Positions 1-4,079 of a DNA stretch of 5,297 nucleotides are shown here, piece after piece (positions within the stretch are counted from its first letter, which is position 1; each line of letters opens with the position of its first letter). Both the position numbers and the translations under genes were made by a program. Source of the DNA: Novosphingobium sp. (GTDB lineage Bacteria; Pseudomonadota; Alphaproteobacteria; Sphingomonadales; Sphingomonadaceae); NCBI GenBank assembly GCA_021299075.1, contig JAJTFU010000117.1, positions 13,224 to 18,520 of the forward strand, given 5' to 3'. A model generated the notes under the pieces. The model was not told the DNA's origin. It worked only from the letters and a program-made list of their open reading frames with translations, and did no database searches.

Positions 1-202
1 TGTAGTAGCGGGCGGCCTTGGTCAGGCGGCTGACCTGGTTGGTGCTGAGCTTGCCGCGCAGGAATTCGGCGGCGCAGCTTGCCTGGTTCTCGCTCATCCC
101 ATAGCGCTGCAGCGCGTCGGAGATCTGGTAGCGGCTGGCCGTGCAGCCCGAAAGGGCGAGGCCCGACAGAGCGGCGAGAGCAAAGGTGCGGGTCATGGGC
201 AT
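1..202 (-). CDS. Small putative lipoprotein, 3' end cut by window edge
   Basis: Sixty-seven residues are visible and the C-terminus runs off the left edge. The N-terminus is a short type II signal peptide: basic Arg5, a hydrophobic Ala/Leu-rich stretch (about 7-17), then the lipobox LSGC with Cys20 as the predicted lipidated residue. Residue +2 is Thr, not Asp, so by the usual rule the mature protein would go to the outer membrane. The mature part begins CTASRYQISDALQRYG and holds a second cysteine at residue 43. I recall similar short hypothetical lipoproteins in sphingomonads but know no function. The ATG at 202 is chosen because AGGAG (214-210) lies 7 bases upstream; the alternative ATG at 196 would sit 13 bases away. 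It follows ruvC on the same strand after 73 bases. Lipoprotein call is solid; function unknown. Confidence 0.75.
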   Translation of the reverse strand, partial: MPMTRTFALAALSGLALSGCTASRYQISDALQRYGMSENQASCAAEFLRGKLSTNQVSRLTKAARYY

Positions 203-275
203 GGAGTGGCTCCTGATTGCTGCCGAAGTGGCAAGCTGCGACCCCGCGCCTTAACCCCCGATTGCTGGCTGCGGT
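203..275 (-). promoter_or_regulatory. Intergenic leader between ruvC and the lipoprotein gene
   Basis: This 73-base gap carries the lipoprotein ribosome binding site (AGGAG, 214-210). Just upstream is a small imperfect hairpin at 236-219 (GCT-T-GCC / GGC-AGC with a 5-base loop and one bulged T). It has no T-run after it, so it is not a convincing intrinsic terminator. I found no good -35/-10 pair. Read-through from ruvC or an unrecognised promoter are both possible. Confidence 0.3.
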
Positions 276-749
276 TCAGATGCCCCGGTTCAAATGAGCG
301 TGGGTGATGGCTACGGCCAGCGCATCGGCGGCATCGGCCCCGGCCAGCTTGACACCGGGCAGCAGGACCTTGAGCATCGCCTGGACCTGCGCCTTTTCCG
401 CCCCACCGGTGCCGACAATGGCCTTCTTCACCAGCGTCGGCGCATATTCGGCAACTGACAGCCCGGCCCGCGCCAAGGCCAGCAGGCAGACGCCCCGCGC
501 CTGGCCGAGCTTGAGCGTGGACTGGCCGTTCTGGTTGACGAAGACCTCTTCCACCGCGCCGGTCTCGGGCCGGAACTCGGCAATCACGCCGGCCAGCTCA
601 CGGTCAAGCACGACCAGCCGCTCGGCCAGCGGGGCCTTGGGATCGGTCTTTACCTGACCATTGGCAATGTGGCTCAGCCGGTTGCCGCTTTTCGCGACGA
701 TCCCCCAGCCGGTGCAGCTGAGGGAGGGATCGAGGCCGATGATGATCAG
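276..749 (-). CDS. ruvC: Crossover junction endodeoxyribonuclease RuvC, probable CTG start
   Basis: RuvC is the dimeric Holliday-junction resolvase that, with the RuvAB branch-migration motor, cuts four-way junctions during recombinational repair. This protein is 157 residues (E. coli RuvC is 173). Family motifs are in order: IIIGLDPS with catalytic Asp7, AVEEVF with Glu67, STLKLGQARGV (about 76-86), and ADAAD with Asp139 and Asp142. These match the four acidic metal ligands of E. coli RuvC (Asp7, Glu66, Asp138, Asp141). No ATG, GTG or TTG occurs in frame between an upstream stop inside yebC and the GTG at 611, which would delete residues 1-46 including Asp7. A CTG at 749-747 falls exactly where relatives have Met, overlaps the yebC stop as CTGA, and has GGAG (761-758) 8 bases upstream. 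RuvA and RuvB are not in the window. Function is near certain; the CTG start is inferred. Confidence 0.93.
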   Translation of the reverse strand: MIIIGLDPSLSCTGWGIVAKSGNRLSHIANGQVKTDPKAPLAERLVVLDRELAGVIAEFRPETGAVEEVFVNQNGQSTLKLGQARGVCLLALARAGLSVAEYAPTLVKKAIVGTGGAEKAQVQAMLKVLLPGVKLAGADAADALAVAITHAHLNRGI

Positions 750-1489
750 CCCAACTGCTCCATCACCGCGTCGGGGATTTCGTAATTGCCCCAGACGGTC
801 TGAACGTCGTCATCATCATCCAGGACGTCGATCAGCTTGAGTAGGGTTGCGGCATCATCGACGCTGACCTCGGTCTTGAGGTTGGGCTTCCAGGCAAGCT
901 TCACGCCCTCGGCCTCACCCAGCACCTTTTCCAGCTCGCGCGCAACTGGGTGGAGGTTTTCCACCGCGACCCAGATCGCGTGGGCGTCATCATCGCTTTC
1001 AACGTCGTCGGCCCCGGCTTCGAGCGCGGCTTCGAACACCTTGTCGGCATCGCCAACGCTGCCGGGGTATTCGATCAGGCCCAGCCGTTCGAACCCGTGG
1101 CTGACCGCGCCCGACGCACCCAGGTTGCCGCCATTCTTGGCGAAGGCGGTGCGGACGTTGGTAGCAGTGCGGTTGCGGTTGTCGGTCAGCGCCTCGACGA
1201 TCAGCGCGACGCCGCCCGGGCCATAGCCCTCATAGCGGATTTCTTCGTAATTCTCGGCATCGCCGCGGCTCGCCTTGTCGATTGCTCGCTGGATATTGTC
1301 CTTGGGCATCGACTGCGCCTTGGCGGCGTTGACCGCCGCGCGCAGGCGCGGATTCATATCCGGATCGGGCATGCCCATCTTGGCGGCGACAGTGATTTCG
1401 CGGCTCAGCTTGGAAAACTGCGCGGCGCGCTTCTTATCCTGTGCACCCTTGCGGTGCATGATGTTCTTGAATTTGGAATGGCCTGCCAT
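746..1489 (-). CDS. yebC: YebC/PmpR family (DUF28) regulatory or translation factor
   Basis: The 247-residue length is typical for this family. The N-terminus MAGHSKFKNIMHRKGAQDKK is the hallmark, followed by the basic helical first domain (FSKLSREITVAAKMG, about 25-39; NPRLRAAVNAAKAQSMPKDNI, about 46-66), the RYEGYGPGGVALIVEALTDN block (85-104) and the NLGASGAVSHGFE block (122-134). The acidic C-terminal part holds five consecutive Asp (224-228). YebC was long annotated as a DNA-binding transcriptional regulator (PmpR in Pseudomonas); later work on bacterial YebC and mitochondrial TACO1 points to translation, helping ribosomes through proline-rich stalls. It sits directly upstream of ruvC with a 4-base overlap, an arrangement also common in other bacteria. 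The ATG at 1489 is fixed by the conserved MAGHSK; no clear Shine-Dalgarno sequence precedes it. Family assignment is certain, molecular role in this organism is not. Confidence 0.97.
   Translation of the reverse strand: MAGHSKFKNIMHRKGAQDKKRAAQFSKLSREITVAAKMGMPDPDMNPRLRAAVNAAKAQSMPKDNIQRAIDKASRGDAENYEEIRYEGYGPGGVALIVEALTDNRNRTATNVRTAFAKNGGNLGASGAVSHGFERLGLIEYPGSVGDADKVFEAALEAGADDVESDDDAHAIWVAVENLHPVARELEKVLGEAEGVKLAWKPNLKTEVSVDDAATLLKLIDVLDDDDDVQTVWGNYEIPDAVMEQLG
758..761 (-). promoter_or_regulatory. Ribosome binding site deciding the ruvC CTG start
   Basis: GGAG on the minus strand lies inside the penultimate codons of yebC, exactly 8 bases before the CTG at 749. This spacing is optimal and there is no competing ATG/GTG/TTG in frame nearby. 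With the CTGA stop/start overlap it suggests translational coupling of ruvC to yebC. Confidence 0.55.
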
Positions 1490-1503
1490 GGAATACGCCG
1501 TCA

Positions 1504-1534
1504 GCTAGGGTTTGGAATTGAGCCGCCCCCTAGC
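1504..1534 (-). repeat. Inverted repeat in the yebC leader
   Basis: GCTAGGG (minus 1534-1528) and CCCTAGC (minus 1510-1504) form a perfect 7-bp inverted repeat with a 17-base loop, in the 58-base gap between ybjQ and yebC. A second small hairpin, AGCC-GGTC-GGCT (1543-1532), overlaps the first arm, so the two cannot form together. No T-run follows, so this is a possible structured leader, not a standard terminator. The stem ends 14 bases before the yebC ATG. It may be chance in GC-rich DNA. Confidence 0.35.
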
Positions 1535-1547
1535 CGACCGGCTCCGA

Positions 1548-1865
1548 TCAGACAACCGCGGCCGTACCGGTGGCGCTGACCATCAGCATCGAACCATTGG
1601 CGCCGAGCACTTCGTAATCGAGATCGACCCCGACCACGGCATTGCCGCCCATGCCAGCGGCAAACTGCTTCATCTCGTCCAGCGCCTGGATCCGGGCGCG
1701 CGCCAGCACGTCTTCGTATGAGCCCGACCGGCCGCCAACGATATCGCGGATGCTGGCGAACAGGTCACGGAACATGTTGGCCCCGACGATCACTTCGCCG
1801 GTGACGACGCCAAGATACTTTTGGACCGGACGGCCCTCGATCGTGGGGGTGGTGGTAACGATCAT
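1548..1865 (-). CDS. ybjQ: YbjQ family protein (UPF0145, putative heavy-metal-binding domain)
   Basis: A 105-residue protein of the usual family length and covering the whole single domain. Family motifs visible: TTTPTIEGRPVQKYLGVVTG (4-23), EVIVGANMFRDLF (24-36), IVGGRSGSYEDVLARAR (42-58), and GGNAVVGVDLDYEVLG (73-88). Structural genomics work on relatives shows a compact pentameric fold; the heavy-metal-binding label in databases is by homology, and no experimental role is generally accepted. No cysteine is present, so a Cys-based metal site is absent here. No signal peptide or membrane segment, so it is probably cytosolic. The ATG at 1865 has AGGAGA (1878-1873) ending 7 bases upstream. It lies between gapR and yebC on the same strand. 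Confidence 0.92.
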   Translation of the reverse strand: MIVTTTPTIEGRPVQKYLGVVTGEVIVGANMFRDLFASIRDIVGGRSGSYEDVLARARIQALDEMKQFAAGMGGNAVVGVDLDYEVLGANGSMLMVSATGTAAVV

Positions 1866-1920
1866 GCGGGGCTCTCCTGTTCCCGGTGGTGATGCACCAG
1901 AGATAGGCGATCAGCCCCGC
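1866..1920 (-). promoter_or_regulatory. Nested inverted repeats forming a structured ybjQ leader
   Basis: On the minus strand GCGGGGCT (1920-1913) pairs perfectly with AGCCCCGC (1873-1866), an 8-bp GC-rich stem whose last base touches the ybjQ ATG. Inside the 39-base loop, TGGTG (1899-1895) pairs with CACCA (1891-1887) around a 3-base loop. The Shine-Dalgarno AGGAGA (1878-1873) lies between the inner hairpin and the outer stem and its last base takes part in that stem. Such a fold could limit ribosome access on read-through transcripts from gapR. No T-run follows, so it is not a classical terminator. Confidence 0.4.
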
Positions 1921-1927
1921 CGATCAA
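1900..1927 (-). promoter_or_regulatory. Candidate sigma70-type promoter for ybjQ
   Basis: TTGATC (1927-1922) and TATCTC (1905-1900) are separated by 16 bases, a plausible but weak -35/-10 pair on the minus strand between gapR and ybjQ. A start about 7 bases downstream would give a leader of roughly 28 bases that lacks the upstream arm of the 8-bp stem. Matches to consensus are 4/6 and 3/6, so this is tentative. Confidence 0.25.
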
Positions 1928-1931
1928 GCGC

Positions 1932-2168
1932 TTACCCCAGGCCGAGCGCGGCCTTGTAGGTATCGAGGATCGCTTCCATCTCGGCGCGGTCATCGGGCTT
2001 CATCTTCCGCAGGCGGACAATCTGGCGCATGATCTTGGCGTCATAGCCCACGGCCTTGGCCTCGGCGTAGACATCGCGGATGTCATCGGCGATGCCCTTC
2101 TTTTCCTCTTCCAGGCGTTCCACGCGTTCGATCAGCAGGCGCAGGCGGTCGTCGGTGGTTTCGGCCAT
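1932..2168 (-). CDS. gapR: GapR nucleoid-associated protein (DUF2312/UPF0335)
   Basis: A 78-residue basic/coiled-coil protein; Caulobacter GapR is about 89 residues. The family core is clear: LLIERVERLEEEKKGIADDI (11-30) forms the long N-terminal coiled coil, followed by RDVYAEAKAVGYDAKIMRQI (31-50), VRLRKMKPDDRAEMEAILD (51-69) and YKAALG. In Caulobacter, GapR is an essential chromosome-associated protein that clamps overtwisted DNA ahead of forks and RNA polymerase and stimulates type II topoisomerases; the same role is inferred here. Compared with the Caulobacter protein, the N-terminal tail before the coiled coil is short. The ATG at 2168 is chosen because the homology begins just after it. 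A longer reading from 2300 would overlap DUF1244 and add 44 residues with no family resemblance. GGAG lies 11 bases upstream, a weak site. Databases often list it only as DUF2312. Confidence 0.93.
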   Translation of the reverse strand: MAETTDDRLRLLIERVERLEEEKKGIADDIRDVYAEAKAVGYDAKIMRQIVRLRKMKPDDRAEMEAILDTYKAALGLG

Positions 2169-2212
2169 TGGGGGGTAAGCTCCGGTAACAGGGTGAATCG
2201 GTTGACCGGCTC
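2169..2212 (-). promoter_or_regulatory. gapR leader with hairpin over its Shine-Dalgarno region
   Basis: The 44-base gap between DUF1244 and gapR contains CCGGT (minus 2209-2205) and ACCGG (2186-2182), a 5-bp perfect inverted repeat with an 18-base loop, extendable past a bulge. Its 3' arm overlaps the GGAG that is the only candidate ribosome binding site for gapR. The loop contains GATTC (2199-2195), a GANTC site of the kind methylated by CcrM in many alphaproteobacteria. No convincing -35/-10 pair was seen. All of this is suggestive only. Confidence 0.25.
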
Positions 2213-2548
2213 TTAGGGGGCGGGAGCGTTCTTCTTCAAGCTCTCGGCCATGGCTTCGAGCTGGTCGGGAGCCGCTTCCCTGTGGAAACGTTCCTTCCAT
2301 TCGGCAGTCGGCATCCCGTGGATCACTTCGCGTGCGCCTTCCTTGTCGAACGGCGCACCGGCATCGCGGATCCAGTCAGCCAGGCAATTGCGGCAGAAAC
2401 CGGCCAGGACCATCAGGTCGAGATTCTGAGCATCGTGGCGATGGCGCAAATGTCGCACCAGCCGGCGGAAAGCGGCCGCGGCAACCGCATCATCCAGCGC
2501 TTCGAGGGGATCTGCGGGGTTCGCATTCGTATTTTCGGAACAGCTCAT
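2213..2548 (-). CDS. DUF1244 family protein with CxxC motif
   Basis: A 111-residue protein whose central part (about 24-100) is the DUF1244 domain found mainly in proteobacteria. Signature segments: AAFRRLVRHLRHRHDAQNLD (25-44), LMVLAGFCRNCLADWI (45-60) and the HGMPTAEWKERF block (78-89). Cys52 and Cys55 form CRNC, and His33, His36 and His38 lie close by in sequence, so a metal or redox site is conceivable; no activity is established that I know of. The N-terminal 20 residues are variable and low in complexity. No signal peptide or membrane segment. The ATG at 2548 is preferred over the GTG at 2554 because the AAGG motif upstream is about 8 bases from the ATG but only 2 from the GTG. It is divergent from pyk and heads the minus-strand gene cluster. 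Function unknown. Confidence 0.9.
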   Translation of the reverse strand: MSCSENTNANPADPLEALDDAVAAAAFRRLVRHLRHRHDAQNLDLMVLAGFCRNCLADWIRDAGAPFDKEGAREVIHGMPTAEWKERFHREAAPDQLEAMAESLKKNAPAP

Positions 2549-2612
2549 GGGCACACCCTTGGTCTTTCGTCATGCCTTTGCCATAGGCAGGCTGGACAGA
2601 GGAAGACAAACA
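2549..2612. promoter_or_regulatory. Divergent DUF1244 / pyk intergenic promoter region
   Basis: These 64 bases must carry the start signals for both directions unless transcription begins inside a gene. For pyk the best pair is TTGGTC (2559-2564) and CATAGG (2582-2587), 17 bases apart. For the DUF1244 cluster it is TTGTCT (minus 2609-2604) and TATGGC (minus 2585-2580), 18 bases apart. Both are weak and would share the CCATAGG core, so the two promoters would compete. The pyk ribosome binding site GAGGAAG (2599-2605) is included. No operator-like palindrome stands out. Confidence 0.35.
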
Positions 2613-4070
2613 ATGGCGAAGTTCGATCCACGCGGCCGCAAGATCAAGATCGTGGCAACCTTGGGCCCGGCCAGCCGCAGCCCCGAAATGATCGAAAAGT
2701 TGCTGCTCGCCGGGGCCGATGCCTTTCGCGTCAACATGAGCCACGGCGATCACGAGACCCACGCCCAGACCATCGCCGCGATCCGCGCGGTCGAGAAGGA
2801 CCTGCACCGACCGGTCGCGATCCTCTGCGACCTGCAGGGCCCCAAGCTCCGCGTCGGCCAGTTCAAGGGCGGCAAGGCAGTGATCCGCCATTCGGGCCAC
2901 TTCACGCTCGATCGCAATCCCGAACTGGGCGACGATACCCGCGTCTGCCTGCCGCATCCGGAACTGTTCGCCGTACTCAAGAAGGGCCAGCGGCTGCTGA
3001 TCGACGATGGCAAGCTGCGGCTAAAAGTGATCGAGGCCAGCCAGGATGCGATCCTCTGCTCGGCCGAGGTTGGTGGGGCGATCATGGACCGCAAGGGCGT
3101 CAACGTGCCCGATGCCGTGGTGCCGGTGCCTGCGCTCACCGAAAAGGACCGCCGCGATCTGTCTTTCGCGCTGGAACAGGGCGCAGACTGGATCGCCCTG
3201 TCCTTCGTCCAGCGGCCCGACGACGTGGCCGAAGCGCGCAAGCTGATAGGCGGATCGGCGACTTCGCTGATGGCCAAGATCGAAAAGCCCGCCGCGATTG
3301 ACCGGCTCGACGAAATCATCGAGCTGGCCGACGGGATCATGGTCGCGCGCGGCGACCTGGGGGTTGAGCTCAATCCCGAGGAAGTGCCGCCTATCCAGAA
3401 GCGGATCGTCGCTGCCACCCGCCGCTCGGGCAAGCCGGTGGTCGTTGCTACGCAGATGCTCGAATCGATGATCGAAAGTCCGGCCCCGACCCGTGCGGAA
3501 GTCTCGGACGTGGCCAACGCAGTTTACGACGGGGCCGATGCGGTCATGCTCTCGGCCGAAACCGCCAGCGGCGCCTGGCCGGTTGAGGCGGTAACGATCA
3601 TGCATCGCATCGCCGGGCAAGTGGAGCGCGATCCCGGCTATCGCCAGCAGGTCAGCTTTGCCGATGTCCTGCCCGATCGCACCACGGCCGATGCGTTGGC
3701 ACACGCCTGCGCCTCGATCGCGGAATCGCTGCCGATCTCGGGCGTCATTGTCTTCACCGGTTCGGGCAGCACCGCCCGCCGAGTGGCGCGCGAGCGCCCG
3801 GCTGCGCCGATGCTGGTGCTCACGCCATCGCAGAAGATCGCCCGCAAGCTTGCCCTGTTGTGGGGGGCTCATGCCGTCACCACCAAGGATATCGGCAGCT
3901 TTGAGGAAATGATCGCCAAGGGCAAACGCATGGCCCTGCGTCATGGCTTCGGCACGGCCGGTTCCAAGCTGATCGCCCTGGCCGGTGTCCCGTTCGGCAC
4001 GCCCGGATCGACCAATCTGCTCCATGTCGTCACCCTGCAGGGCGACGAGCTGGACCGGCACAAAGGCTGA
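2613..4070 (+). CDS. pyk: Pyruvate kinase, probably potassium-independent type
   Basis: Converts phosphoenolpyruvate and ADP to pyruvate and ATP, the last step of glycolysis and the Entner-Doudoroff route, in the cytosol. The 485-residue length is normal for a bacterial enzyme. The A/B domains span about 7-345 and the C-terminal domain about 355-480. Key residues are present: Arg39, Asn41 and Ser43 in FRVNMSHG, Asp73, catalytic Lys222 with metal ligand Glu224 in MAKIEKP, metal ligand Asp248 in ARGDLGVE, and Thr280 in VVATQMLESM. The C-domain keeps the phosphate-binding loop TGSGST (382-387), so an allosteric effector is possible. The segment DLQGPKLRV (73-81) carries Lys where potassium-dependent enzymes have Glu. 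ATG 2613 is chosen for the GAGGAAG site and family N-terminus; the in-frame ATG at 2547 would add 22 unrelated residues. It converges on the downstream ligase gene 9 bases away. Confidence 0.98.
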   Translation: MAKFDPRGRKIKIVATLGPASRSPEMIEKLLLAGADAFRVNMSHGDHETHAQTIAAIRAVEKDLHRPVAILCDLQGPKLRVGQFKGGKAVIRHSGHFTLDRNPELGDDTRVCLPHPELFAVLKKGQRLLIDDGKLRLKVIEASQDAILCSAEVGGAIMDRKGVNVPDAVVPVPALTEKDRRDLSFALEQGADWIALSFVQRPDDVAEARKLIGGSATSLMAKIEKPAAIDRLDEIIELADGIMVARGDLGVELNPEEVPPIQKRIVAATRRSGKPVVVATQMLESMIESPAPTRAEVSDVANAVYDGADAVMLSAETASGAWPVEAVTIMHRIAGQVERDPGYRQQVSFADVLPDRTTADALAHACASIAESLPISGVIVFTGSGSTARRVARERPAAPMLVLTPSQKIARKLALLWGAHAVTTKDIGSFEEMIAKGKRMALRHGFGTAGSKLIALAGVPFGTPGSTNLLHVVTLQGDELDRHKG

Positions 4071-4079
4071 TGCCAGCGG

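Noticed and set aside
219..236. Hairpin downstream of ruvC as a terminator
   Set aside because: Short stem with a bulge, no following T-run, and it lies right before the lipoprotein ribosome binding site.
276..611. RuvC starting at the GTG at 611
   Set aside because: It would lose residues 1-46 with catalytic Asp7, while the upstream frame encodes a perfect RuvC N-terminus and has a good ribosome binding site before the CTG.
803..822. Trinucleotide run (GAT/GAC) near the yebC 3' end
   Set aside because: It simply encodes the Asp-rich stretch at residues 224-228, which is plausible for the acidic YebC C-terminal part.
950..1579. 209-codon plus-strand open frame antisense to yebC
   Set aside because: Mirror of yebC codon bias; no family resemblance and it crosses the yebC leader.
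1932..2300. Longer GapR starting at 2300
   Set aside because: The extra 44 residues overlap the DUF1244 coding region and look like out-of-frame translation; GapR similarity begins just after the ATG at 2168.
2547..2612. N-terminal extension of pyruvate kinase from the ATG at 2547
   Set aside because: Adds 22 residues absent from the family and overlaps the divergent gene's start; the ATG at 2613 has a well-placed GAGGAAG.
2282..3301. Long plus-strand open frame (339 codons) running across DUF1244 and into pyk
   Set aside because: It is in another frame of two clear genes, is extremely rich in Arg/Pro/Gly as expected from out-of-frame GC-rich DNA, and resembles no family.
3021..4061. Long minus-strand open frame (346 codons) antisense to pyk
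   Set aside because: Shadow of the high-GC pyk coding frame; composition rich in Arg, Gly, His and Asp, no motif, no suitable ribosome binding site recognised.
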